A DNA stretch of 64,000 nucleotides from Streptomyces sp. NBC_00691 (lineage in GTDB: Bacteria > Actinomycetota > Actinomycetes > Streptomycetales > Streptomycetaceae), in the NCBI RefSeq assembly GCF_036226665.1, contig NZ_CP109007.1:62001-126000 (forward strand), given 5' to 3'. A program made the translations under genes and the position numbers. Shown here piece by piece: positions 35,814 to 44,134 of the stretch (positions are counted from its first letter, which is position 1; each line of letters starts with the position of its first letter). The notes beneath the pieces are model-generated. The model did no database searches and was not told the DNA's origin. It saw only the letters and a list, made by a program, of their open reading frames with translations.

Positions 35814-37280
35814 TCACTCTTCGCAGAGCACGCGGACGCTCGTGACCTCCGTGTCGGCCGCGTCCGGCACGACCATCCCCGCCTCCACCCCGGTCCGCAG
35901 GTAGCGCAGAACATCTCCGGTGAGGCGCTCGCCAGGCAGGGCAGCCGGGATGCCGGGAGGGTAAGGGGTCAGCATTTCGGCCGCGACCCGACCCTCCGCC
36001 TCCTGCCAGGGCACCTGCTCTGTCCGACCGAAGAAGGCGTCACGGGGCAGCGCCGCCTGCTCCAGCCTCAGCCGCGACGGCGGCGGGACGTCCACCGGCT
36101 GTCCGGTGCGGAGCTCCGCAGCATGCGCGGACAAATCGGTCAGGGCCGTCAGAAGCACCTCGGCTGTGTCGCTGTCGTCGGCGTGGGTGAGCTGGGCGCT
36201 GATGCGGCGATGGTCGGCGATGTGGAGGTTGATGCGGTGCTTGTCCCGCAGCCAATCGGCGGCGTGGTAGCCGGTGACCTCCCGCGCGCTGATGTCGATG
36301 ATGATCTGGAGGGGGTCCAGGTCTGCCGCCCGGCCGGGCCCGCAGAAGTCGTCGCGGCCGTGCACGTGCATCCCGTCGATTCGGGAGATCCGCTCGCGGG
36401 TCTTTTGTGCGAGGGCGAGTGCGTGGTCGTAGAGGGCCTCGCCCTGCTCGACCATCTGACGGCGCCAGCCGTCCAGCGCCGCATAGACGAGGGACGAGGG
36501 GCTGGTGGTCCCCAGGAGGTCCTCACGGCTCTTGAGCACCTCCGGCCGGACCAGGTCCCCCTGGAGGTGGAAGACGGAGCCCTGTTCGAGACCCGAGCCC
36601 ATCTTGTGCACGGAGGTGACGCACACGTCTGCGCCGGCGTCCATGGCCCACGTGGGAAGGTCGGGGTGGAAGGGCAGGTGCGCGCCCCATGCCTCGTCGA
36701 CGATCAGGGGTCGGCCCCTGCGGTGGCAGACCGCGGCGATCGCGGCCAGGTCCGAGCAGGTGCCGTAGGGAGTGGGCGTGGTGACCAGTGCGCCGCGGGC
36801 GTCGGGGTGCTCGGCGAAAGCCGCCTCGAATGCCTCGGCGGTCGGCGGATGGGCGAGGTGGCGCTCGGCGTCCCACTGCGGATCCACCCAGACGGGCCTT
36901 ATGCCCGAGAGGATCAGGCCTGACACCACGGATTTGTGTGCGTCCCGGCCGACCAACAGCTTCTCGTGCGGCCCGGCGACGGACAGCATGGCCGACTTCA
37001 CCGACAGTGAACTGCCGCAAGTGGAGAAGAACGCGTGCTCCGCCCCGACGTCGTCCGCCATCAGTGCTTGGGCCTCCTCCAGGACACCGTGGGACGACGT
37101 ACGGTCGTCCAGGCCGCTGGTGGCGAGCACATCGGACCGGAACACCGCTTCGCCGAGCACGGCCCGCACCCTGGGATCGGCGCCTCGTCCCTGTTTGTGT
37201 CCCGGGGGCGTGAACGGGGTCTGACTGCTTTCGTGGTAGGCGGCCAACGCATCGAGTACCGGTGCCTTCGACTGGTCCAT
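35814..37280 (-). CDS. Orn/Lys/Arg decarboxylase-family PLP enzyme
   Basis: 488 residues, fold type I PLP enzyme. The N-terminal TPFTPPGHKQGRG and FFSTCGSSLSVKSAML regions, the Asp-containing LIVDEAWGAHLPFH, and TSVHKMGSGLEQGSV with the Schiff-base Lys match the Orn/Lys/Arg decarboxylase family. The C-terminal domain ending EAEGRVAAEMLTPYPPGIPA also fits. It should decarboxylate a basic amino acid; which one cannot be told. The start at 37280 is the first ATG. It looks intact and stands alone among debris. Confidence 0.88.
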   Translation of the reverse strand: MDQSKAPVLDALAAYHESSQTPFTPPGHKQGRGADPRVRAVLGEAVFRSDVLATSGLDDRTSSHGVLEEAQALMADDVGAEHAFFSTCGSSLSVKSAMLSVAGPHEKLLVGRDAHKSVVSGLILSGIRPVWVDPQWDAERHLAHPPTAEAFEAAFAEHPDARGALVTTPTPYGTCSDLAAIAAVCHRRGRPLIVDEAWGAHLPFHPDLPTWAMDAGADVCVTSVHKMGSGLEQGSVFHLQGDLVRPEVLKSREDLLGTTSPSSLVYAALDGWRRQMVEQGEALYDHALALAQKTRERISRIDGMHVHGRDDFCGPGRAADLDPLQIIIDISAREVTGYHAADWLRDKHRINLHIADHRRISAQLTHADDSDTAEVLLTALTDLSAHAAELRTGQPVDVPPPSRLRLEQAALPRDAFFGRTEQVPWQEAEGRVAAEMLTPYPPGIPAALPGERLTGDVLRYLRTGVEAGMVVPDAADTEVTSVRVLCEE

Positions 37281-37424
37281 GTCTCGCGCCTGCCCCGAGA
37301 CCCTCGGCGAAAACGGACATCAGGACGAGGCCGGACGCAGATGGTGCTCCAGCCAGTCCGCGGCGGCGGCGCGGGCACAGACACCGGTTTCCCCACACCC
37401 AACGGGGGGGTGCTCAGCGGCACG

Positions 37425-37626
37425 CCGATGTCCACGCACTACGGGATGCCGGGCACAGCCGTCGCTCGATCCAGCGACAACTCGGCATGACCTGGCGGAC
37501 AGTGAAGCAGCTAGCTGACGCTGCGGAGCCGGAGGATCTGTTCACCGGGCAGCGACAGAACCGCCCATTGGTCCTCGACGACTACAAGCCCTACCTGGAC
37601 GACCGCTGGAACGAGGGCTTCACCAA
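37425..37626 (+). mobile_element. ISL3-family transposase relic
   Basis: The plus strand reads AGHSRRSIQRQLGMTWRTVK, then LADAAEPEDLFTGQRQNRPL and LDDYKPYLDDRWNEGF. This is the resolvase-like HTH and following region of ISL3-type transposases. Neither the zinc-finger N-terminus nor the DDE domain remains. Confidence 0.65.
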
Positions 37627-37635
37627 GAGTGGTCG

Positions 37636-38101
37636 GCCAGGTCGCCGTGCAGGACGGAGTCGGTGTACGCCAGAGCGCCCATGGCCGTCGGCTGGTCGTA
37701 GGCAAGGTCGGGCCGACGCAGGTAGCGATCCAGGTAAGCGGCAAGCAGGTCAGCATCCCGTGCGGTGCCGAAACTCGCCAGCGCCACGCAGTAGGCCCCA
37801 CCCGCGCAACAGACCTCGCTCTCCAGCAGCAGCGCTCCCAGACGCTCGCGGAAGTGGTCACGGCGCGAAACAGCGGCGAGCCATGCCGCGGTCCGCCGCT
37901 CGCGCCAGCCGCGCTGCCCTCGAAAAGGATGGTGAGCTCGGCGTCGGAAACAGCCTCCGCATCAGCGGCCAGGGCATGAACGAACGGCTCCTACTCCTCG
38001 CGCGACATGCGAAGTACTGCTCCGCCAAGCTTCAGGTAGCGGCGCGCCGGGAGGCAGTAGCGGCGGTACAGAGCCTGTATCTCGGGGTCGTAGCGGATCA
38101 C
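37636..38101 (-). pseudogene. DUF6000 family protein, nonsense and frameshift
   Basis: The GTG at 38101 starts VIRYDPEIQALYRRYCLPAR, then RYLKLGGAVLRMSREE followed by TAG (37993-37991) and EPFVHALAADAEAVSDAELT in the same frame. A further shift leads to GWRERRTAAWLAAVSRRDHF and RERLGALLLESEVCCAGGAY, ending near TDSVLHGDLADHS. The family (DUF6000) is known only from actinobacteria and has no assigned function. The C-terminal end is cut by the transposase relic. Confidence 0.65.
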
Positions 38102-38215
38102 CACCCCATCCTCTCGCGACGAGCAGGTCGGATGAGCAGGGTTTCGACAGCACGCAGCGTTATTGCTCCACAGGCGATGAGCCAGAACCCATTCTCATGA
38201 ACAAAGCCAGAGTAC

Positions 38216-39038
38216 GAGGAGCGGTCCGGCCGGTCGGAGAAGGTGGAGTGCGGCCTGGAGGACGAGACCTGCCAGCTGGGGTTGAAGCGGCTGCGTGGCC
38301 TGGGAGAGGGTGAGTTCGGCTGGGTGCGCCTTGTGGCCCCTGCCGAGGCCGGGCTTTAGCAGCTGGCGGAGGAGCTGGGCCTGCATCCTTTGGCGGTCGA
38401 GGACGCGGTCCAGGCGCAGCAGCGCCCCAAGCGCGAGCGTTTCGGTGATGTTCTGGCCGTCGCACTCAGGTCCGCTGTCCGTGCACGCTGTCCTCGACGT
38501 CGTCGTGGACGCCTACAGCCACGCCGCGGACAAGGTGAGAGCCGCGCTCACCAAACTGGAGGACTGCGTTTTCTCTACCTCTCGCGTCGACCACACCGAG
38601 CAGATCTACTCCCTCAAGCGTGAGGTGCGGGAGTTCCGTGACGCCGTACAGCCGCTCGTCCCCGTCCTGCAGTCGCTCCTGACCGGGCCGGAAGCGGACG
38701 GGCATGCTCATCCGCCGAAGGTACTGCCCTACTTCCGCGATGTGGCGGACCACCTGAACCGTACTGACACCGAGGTACGCACCCTCGACCAGCTGTTGAA
38801 TTCGGTCCTGGACGCGCAGCAGGCGCGGGTAGGTACCTGGCAGAACGACGATATGCGCCGTATCTCGGCCTGGGCGGCGATCTTCGCGATCCCCACCATG
38901 GTCGCCGGTGTCTACGGGATGAACTTCGAGCACATGCCCGAGCTGCGGTGGAGTTTCGGCTATCCGCTCGCGCTGGCGCTCATGGCGATGGCCTCGGGGC
39001 TCCTGTACCGAGCCTTCCGCCGTAACGGCTGGCTCTAG
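38216..39038 (+). pseudogene. Second corA, nonsense codon and internal deletion
   Basis: The frame reads ECGLEDETCQLGLKRLRGLG and EFGWVRLVAPAEAGL, then TAG at 38357-38359, then LAEELGLHPLAVEDAVQAQQ and RERFGDVLAVAL. It then jumps in another frame to HAVLDVVVDAYSHAADKVRA and continues intact through VYGMNFEHMPELRWSFGYPL to the end. Against the corA at 28876-29874 about 55-60 residues are missing at the jump. The N-terminus has no start codon. The membrane half is intact, but the product would be non-functional. Confidence 0.85.
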
Positions 39039-39258
39039 GCCAGACGCCGTCAAGGATGCAGCCCGCTTGGTGTGGGTACGTGCCCCAGGCCAGGCGGAGA
39101 GGCACAGAGGGCCCGCACGTGCGGCAGCAAGGCTGTCGGTGGCTGTGGCTGTGGCTGTGGCTGTGGCTGTGGCTGTGGCTGTGGCTGTGGCTGTGGCTGT
39201 GGCTGTGGGGATGATGCTGGACGAAGTCGGGGTCCTTCAGCTGGTCGGGGTCGGGCAC
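38980..39258 (-). CDS. Small His/Ser-repeat protein (uncertain gene)
   Basis: A frame from GTG 39258 opens with coding-like codons ([17 protein letters not shown]), passes through a Ser-His dipeptide repeat of about 11 units, and continues [11 protein letters not shown]. The repeat comes from the 66-bp GTGGCT tract at 39139-39204. Histidine-rich stretches bind Ni, Zn or Cu in metallochaperones, so metal binding is possible. The ribosome site is weak and the end overlaps the corA relic on the other strand, so the gene itself is in doubt. Confidence 0.35.
   Translation of the reverse strand: MPDPDQLKDPDFVQHHPHSHSHSHSHSHSHSHSHSHSHSHRQPCCRTCGPSVPLRLAWGTYPHQAGCILDGVWPRASRYGGRLGTGAPRPSP
39139..39204 (+). 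repeat. Tandem hexanucleotide repeat, 11 copies of GTGGCT
   Basis: Eleven uninterrupted copies of GTGGCT. On the minus strand this reads AGCCAC, encoding Ser-His; on the plus strand Val-Ala. Uninterrupted hexamer arrays of this length are rare in streptomycetes and could change length by slippage without shifting frame. Confidence 0.95.
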
Positions 39259-39444
39259 CTGCCTGTGCGGAATAGGACGCCGTCCGGCGAACGACCCTCC
39301 CAGGGGACGCAGTCCTGCATGGTTGTCCTGGGGGGCAGCGTTGTCGATGGCGTTGCCGATGGCTGCGCGGACGATCTAAGCGAACGCGCCGCGTGGACAA
39401 CGACACTAGGATGCTGCGGAGTTGACCAAGCGGAGGGGATCACT

Positions 39445-40722
39445 GTGCGAGCGACGCACCGGCATGTCATGCATCTGGCTCTCGTGGCTGTGCTGGCCGG
39501 TTTGGCGGGGTGTTCCGACGGCTCGTCCGGGACGGACGCGGACGCCGGGGCGCCGGGTGAGGCCCCTGGCGTCAAGCCACCGGTCGCGGCGAAGGCGTTC
39601 GACCCTCCGGCGAAGTTCGGCGCGGAGATCGCGCTGTCCGTGGACGAGGACGTCAAGGACTGGGGGTTCGCCCTGCACGGGCCCAGGCTCTACCACCGGA
39701 CCTCCGCGGCCCTCGACGCCTACGACACCCAGTCCGGGCAGAAGCTCTGGTCGTCCCCTCTCGGCCGCAAGGACTGGTACACCGGCAAGGAGGGCCAGCC
39801 GAGCGACGACCAGACGATCCCCCCGGTATTCGCCCAGCAGGACGGGCAGACGGGTGTCCTCTTCGCGTTCGCCGACTACACGAAGGGCTCGGGTACCGAG
39901 CGCGACCGGACCGACGTCTACCTGCGGTCCGTCGACGCGGACAGCGGCAAGGTGTCCTGGACGGTCCGGCTGCCCGCGCCCAAGGGAGCGACCGTGGGTG
40001 ATTTGGAGCCGGCGGTGATCGGCGCTGAGGGCGGAACCGCGGCCGTCAGGGTCCTCACCAGCAGGGACGATTCGGGCAGTGACGGCGGTCAGAGCGCCAC
40101 CACCTACGCCGTTGACCTGAAGAGCCACCAGGTGACCTGGCAGAAGGACGGTTTCGCGGGCGGCGTGCTGGACGGCGGCGTCGTCATCGGTGCCCAGCTC
40201 GGCGACGAGGCGACCTTCCAGGTCATCGACGGCTGGCACTCCCAGAAGGAGGACCTCGCCCTCGCGGGCCTGGCGCTCACGGACGGCTCCCCGCGCTGGA
40301 GGCAGGAGGGCCGCGCCGCAGTGGAGGTCGAGCAGGTGGGCGGCGGCTTCTTCGTCGCGGGCTCGCTGCGCGACAGCCGTACGGGCGAGCGCGTCCCCAG
40401 CTCACCGGGCGGCAGCTTCATCCACTGCTTCCACGACCAGCGGTCCGTCGTCGTGTGCGACACCAAGGAGACGGCTCTGGGCATCGATGCCCAGAGCCGC
40501 AAGGTGCTCTGGAGCATCTCCGAGGACGGCCCCTCGCGGAAGAAGCCCGAGGTCCACAACGCCTTCCACGGTGCCGTCTACGCCACCGCCGGCGCTGACG
40601 GCGTCATCCTCGACGCACGCACGGGCAAGGACCGCGGTCTCTACGACGGGGCGAGCACGTACGTGATCAACGAGTACGCAGCCGTGGGCATCGACATGAA
40701 TGTGTATCCCGCGACCGGATGA
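39445..40722 (+). CDS. PQQ-like beta-propeller lipoprotein
   Basis: 425 residues. The GTG at 39445 is preceded by CGGAGGGGA. A lipoprotein signal peptide (VMHLALVAVLAGLAGCSDGS, Cys at about residue 23) is followed by a Ser/Gly/Ala linker and a propeller with several PQQ-type blades (ALDAYDTQSGQKLWSSPLG, YLRSVDADSGKVSWTVRLP, ALGIDAQSRKVLWSISEDG). The Trp-docking pattern TGxxxW is visible in several blades. Such surface lipoproteins are common in streptomycetes; the ligand is unknown. Confidence 0.87.
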   Translation: MRATHRHVMHLALVAVLAGLAGCSDGSSGTDADAGAPGEAPGVKPPVAAKAFDPPAKFGAEIALSVDEDVKDWGFALHGPRLYHRTSAALDAYDTQSGQKLWSSPLGRKDWYTGKEGQPSDDQTIPPVFAQQDGQTGVLFAFADYTKGSGTERDRTDVYLRSVDADSGKVSWTVRLPAPKGATVGDLEPAVIGAEGGTAAVRVLTSRDDSGSDGGQSATTYAVDLKSHQVTWQKDGFAGGVLDGGVVIGAQLGDEATFQVIDGWHSQKEDLALAGLALTDGSPRWRQEGRAAVEVEQVGGGFFVAGSLRDSRTGERVPSSPGGSFIHCFHDQRSVVVCDTKETALGIDAQSRKVLWSISEDGPSRKKPEVHNAFHGAVYATAGADGVILDARTGKDRGLYDGASTYVINEYAAVGIDMNVYPATG

Positions 40723-40766
40723 GCCGGGTCGATCTGCGGTCGGCGCGTGGGTACCCCGGAGCAGCG

Positions 40767-41138
40767 TCACTTAGCCGGGATCGGCTGGGTGAGGTTCAGC
40801 GGGTTGCCGTCGGGGTCCTGGATGTGGGCGACGCGCTGCCCCCACGGCATGTCCCTGGGGCCGCTGCGGATCGAGCCGCCCAGCGCCGTCACCCGGCCGA
40901 GCGTGTCGACGACGTCGTCGACACCGATGCTGAGCAGGATCCGCGGTGCCGCCGCCCCGGTCCCCGGGTTCGTCTTGGCCACCAACCCGAGGTCGGTGTC
41001 GCCGATGCGCAGGCCGAGGTAGAAGGCCGGGCCTTCCGCCGGTACCCGGAAGATCTCCTCGGCGCCGAACAGTTTCGTATAGAAGCCGACCAGGACGTCC
41101 TGGTCGGCAGTGATGATCACTGGCTGGATGGTGGACAT
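40767..41138 (-). CDS. VOC-family (glyoxalase-like) protein
   Basis: 123 residues with two beta-alpha-beta-beta-beta units: VIITADQDVLVGFYTKLFGA and ARVAHIQDPDGNPLNL-type ending. Conserved C-terminal DPDGNPLNLTQ is typical of glyoxalase/bleomycin-resistance proteins, which bind a divalent metal. The ATG at 41138 has GGAG upstream. Substrate unknown. Converges with the lipoprotein gene at a 44-base gap. Confidence 0.85.
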   Translation of the reverse strand: MSTIQPVIITADQDVLVGFYTKLFGAEEIFRVPAEGPAFYLGLRIGDTDLGLVAKTNPGTGAAAPRILLSIGVDDVVDTLGRVTALGGSIRSGPRDMPWGQRVAHIQDPDGNPLNLTQPIPAK

Positions 41139-41753
41139 GGCACTCCTGTCGAGAACGGTCGTGTCGCTGGGTAGACCGTTCGAGGACGGTGAACTCATCG
41201 GCAGACCAGTTCACCGGACGATCCCCGCCCCTGACTGCAGCCCACGGCCAACACGAGCACCCCGAAACGGGGTCACGCCACCCCTGCTGACCAGCCACGT
41301 CAAGATGGCGAGGCCGCTATGGCCGGCCGGGCGTGCGATGGCCATAGGTGAGGGCCGGTTGCGGGACTGCGCAGACCTGGCCCCGGAGTGCCTCCACTTC
41401 GCCAGCAAGGGCGGCTTCGGCTCGATTGGCTTCGGCCCGCGCGGTGCGGGTGCCGCGGCCCTCACCCACGGGGACACGGACCGTGGAACGGCCGGCACGA
41501 CGGAAGCCGTCGCACGTGCAACGGTGACCGCCCTCCTCCCCCAGCCCAGGCGCAGCCGAGCGGCGAGCGCGAGGTCTACTCTTTCGCCCTGCCCCACGCC
41601 CTGCCGTGCCAGTGGCTTCGACGAAGGGGTGCTGGTGACATGCGGTGGTGTCGAACTGTGACAGGGAAAGACCTGGTGAACGGCAATGCCGCAGCGGCGT
41701 CACAGCCCTGACGCCTACCGTTCGCTATGGCCGGAAGTGACTGTTGGTTGGTC
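41139..41753. other. Region without a recognised gene
   Basis: About 600 bases. One minus-strand stretch near 41330-41420 (ARAEANRAEAALAGEVEALR) is coiled-coil-like but sits in a frame with no start or family and is probably chance GC-rich reading. Confidence 0.35.
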
Positions 41754-41933
41754 ATGGCCAGGCGCACGCATGAACACGACGAGTACGTTTCCGGAGTCCG
41801 TTCTGGTCTCTGGGACCCCTACCGGAACGGTGCTGCTGCAGGTGACCCAGACGGTGCTCCCTGCCGCTTCTGCCGTGCTCTGAGTGACTCGGAAGGCGAC
41901 ACAGCGCCTTCCTTTCCGAAGTCAGACGAGTAG
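41754..41933 (+). CDS. Small hypothetical ORF with CxxC, 59 aa
   Basis: Opens MARRTHEHDEYVSGVRSGLW, contains CRFCRALSD and ends FPKSDE. Codon use is less biased than in neighbouring genes and no ribosome site is clear. It may be real but is weakly supported. Confidence 0.3.
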   Translation: MARRTHEHDEYVSGVRSGLWDPYRNGAAAGDPDGAPCRFCRALSDSEGDTAPSFPKSDE

Positions 41934-42105
41934 GAGGCTTCCCTCCACACCTCCCTCCCGACCTGCCGCACGTGGACGCATACGGGCACTGCCGCTCCCG
42001 GGTAACGGGGGCCGCTGGAAGCGGTGACGTGCAACAAGGTGAACCTCAAGCGGACCGCCACGCCCGGGCGCCGTCACCTGACGGGGCGCCCGTGAACAGC
42101 GGACT

Positions 42106-42129
42106 GGCTCCCCCTCACGAGGGGGAGCC
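42106..42129. terminator. Terminator hairpin after glsB
   Basis: GGCTCCCCC and GGGGGAGCC make a perfect 9-bp stem with a 6-base loop, 26 bases beyond the stop of the minus-strand GlsB gene. Confidence 0.7.
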
Positions 42130-42154
42130 ATAGCCCCAAGGGTGACCGGTCCGC

Positions 42155-42433
42155 TCAGGCGTGCCGGTGGTGACGCCTGTTCCCGGTGACCAGTCGGTAA
42201 ACGGCCAGGAGGATGACAGAGCCGACGATGGCAGCGATCCAGGTGGAGAGATCGAAAAAGCCGTCTATGGAGTCGACGCCGAAGATGACCTTGCCGAGCC
42301 AGCCGCCGAGCAGTCCGCCCGCGATGCCGATGAGCATCGTGATGATGATCCCGCCGGGGTCCTTGCCCGGCATCAGGGCCTTGGCGATGAAGCCCGCGAG
42401 CAGTCCGATCAGGATCCAGGCAATGATGCCCAT
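42155..42433 (-). CDS. GlsB/YeaQ/YmgE-family stress membrane protein
   Basis: 92 residues. Three hydrophobic segments and the family glycine pattern (IIAWILIGLLAGFIAKALMP, GIIITMLIGIAGGLLGGWLG) identify a transglycosylase-associated stress membrane protein. The ATG at 42433 has GGTAGGAGAAG just before it. Function unknown but stress-induced in many bacteria. Monocistronic, with a strong terminator. Confidence 0.9.
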   Translation of the reverse strand: MGIIAWILIGLLAGFIAKALMPGKDPGGIIITMLIGIAGGLLGGWLGKVIFGVDSIDGFFDLSTWIAAIVGSVILLAVYRLVTGNRRHHRHA

Positions 42434-42741
42434 GCGCTTCTCCTACCTCGATAGACGGGCGCTGCGTTGAGGTGCCGTCTTCGCCGTCCTGAGAATTCCA
42501 AACGTCTGAATCGGTTGATCACCGCGATAGCAGTGCTCCCAGGGGCCGCGGGGGCGTCGTCGGCCGTGGCTGGGTGATGGCAGGAATGGCGTCCAGATTG
42601 GAGGCAGCGCCCCGGTTGCGAGGTGCCCATTCCCGCGGTGGCCCTCTAGACCGACGGGCGCCGATGTCTACGTGAGCCGAGGGCGCCGGCCGCGAAGCCC
42701 GTGAGCTGACCGGAATCCGCCCCGAACCGTGGAAAGGGAAG
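42434..42741. other. Intergenic region without a recognised gene
   Basis: About 300 bases upstream of the GlsB gene on one side and the plasmid-stabilisation relic on the other. No motif-bearing frame is seen. Confidence 0.35.
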
Positions 42742-42940
42742 GTGCGCGATCCGGCAGAGAGGGACCGCAGGCAGGCACAGCTCGCCCCCGGGGCATCCGC
42801 CTCCCAGCGGGGCGGCGAGACGTCGGGCGGTGGCTGCGGTTCATCCAAACGGACCAGGGACAACCTCTACCAGGGGGCGAAGAAGCGCGGCCCGAGTGCC
42901 TCTCGACCATGGCCAAGCAGCAACTGAAGAACGTGCTGGG
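42742..42940 (+). pseudogene. Plasmid-stabilisation/Rho-N-like protein, frameshifted relic
   Basis: The plus strand reads ERDRRQAQLAPGASASQRGG, then TRDNLYQGAKKRG, a lost base or codons, then STMAKQQLKNVLG. It matches the C-terminal part of the copy at 21076-21230 (GGEKSGGGG and TMTKQQLKNALGH). A shift inside the Rho-N-like motif breaks the frame. Confidence 0.6.
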
Positions 42941-43072
42941 CCCACCCACTCCGGCCATCGGCGTGCTCGCACCAGGCCAGGACGACGCAGGCCGAGCGAC
43001 GTCGGGCTTTCCATGAGCGGTGGCTGTGGCTCGGGTGCCGCTGTCCTGATGCGCCTTCTCCGTGCGGCGTTC

Positions 43073-43361
43073 TCAGCCCACTTGCGCGACGAGCTTTCGG
43101 TAGTCCAGCTGTTCCAGTCGTTCAGCGGTCAGATGGACGCCGACATCGGCAAGCCGGTCCGTCAGGAAGGCGTAGGCCGCCGTGTGACTGTCCCTCTGAG
43201 CGATGCCAGCAGCGGCGGGCTGCCAGAGGATCAGCAGCTGTTCATGTCTGCGTGCACCCTCTGGGGAGGCAAAGGACAGCTCACGGACGACCAGACGCAG
43301 CTCCTCGATGGGCAGGACCTGGAGCAGCTCCTCATGGGTCGGTGTCTCGTAGCCGCTACCT
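43073..43361 (-). pseudogene. Unrecognised protein fragment, about 94 aa, no start
   Basis: A minus-strand frame without a usable start codon reads SGYETPTHEELLQVLPIEEL, RLVVRELSFASPEGARRHEQ, LLILWQPAAAGIAQRDSHTA and ends LEQLDYRKLVAQVG. Codon use is strongly coding. A TGA lies four codons upstream, so the N-terminus is missing. I do not recognise the family. Confidence 0.5.
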
Positions 43362-43528
43362 GGGCTTCAACGGGACGACCCCGGCCGTGGTTGCAGTACA
43401 CGGACTCGCATGATGTGTCCGGCCGGGGGGTGGGCGCCCCGGGCTCCAGGTGAGTGACGGGTCGCAGCTCCGGCGGCGTGTGCGATGACGGCACCAACAG
43501 CCGTATCAACACCTGACGGGGCGCCCGT

Positions 43529-43767
43529 ATGGATGCGATCGTGCTGTTGCGCGACGACCACAAGACAGCCGAGAAGCTGTTCGAGCGCTTCGAGAAGACC
43601 TCAGATGACGATACGGCGGAACGCCGCCGGATCGCCGATGAGTGATCGAAGAGACCCGCAAGGCAGTGGGCCGCAACCGGCTCGTGGAGCTCGGCAGCGA
43701 GCTGGAGGCCGGAAGGAAGCAGGCGCCGCGCAACCCGCCGGCCGTGCCCAGCGCCGAATCGGAGTGA
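43529..43767 (+). pseudogene. Hemerythrin HHE protein with its core deleted
   Basis: ATG 43529 opens MDAIVLLRDDHKTAEKLFER and FEKTSDDDTAERRRIADE, the first helix, then jumps in another frame to EETRKAVGRNRLVELGSELE and KQAPRNPPAVPSAESE, the last helix and tail. Compared with the intact gene at 15812, about 80 residues with most of the metal ligands are gone. Its stop overlaps the GTG of the next fragment. Confidence 0.75.
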
Positions 43768-44105
43768 CCCGGTCGCGGCTTCGCTCCGCCGGGGCCCGGC
43801 GCCCCTGGTGCGGGCTGCTCTCGGCGTTGGCGCTGTCGCTCGCAGCGACGGGGCACGGAGACCCGTCGGCACGGCAGGACGCCGCGTCCGCCGCGGGAGC
43901 CGCATTCGCAGTGGCCGTCGCCACCGGCGACCACGTCGGGGTCCGCCGGCCGCTGGCTCCGCCGGCCTGTCAGCAGCTGGAGCGGGACGAACAGAAGACC
44001 TGTCTCGTCACGTCCGCGTCGCAGGAGGTGCCTGATACACGCGGGCGCACCCCAGTCTGTCTGGTGTGCCGTCCTCCCGATGGGGCGGTGCGGAGCGACC
44101 GCTAG
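43764..44105 (+). pseudogene. Secreted protein fragment, DUF-like lipoprotein remnant
   Basis: A GTG at 43764, overlapping the hemerythrin relic's stop, starts a basic then hydrophobic segment (CGLLSALALSLAATGHGDP) and AGAAFAVAVATGDHVGVRRP. It resembles the N-terminal half of small streptomycete secreted proteins with an AVxTGD helix followed by LAPxxxxxLE. The lipobox Cys is absent and the second half drifts, so it is probably not functional. Confidence 0.45.
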
Positions 44106-44134
44106 ATCTCCTTTCGCGTCACGACCCGCGCTGG

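Noticed and set aside
39139..39204. CRISPR-like array
   Set aside because: The repeats are contiguous 6-mers without spacers, so it is a microsatellite.
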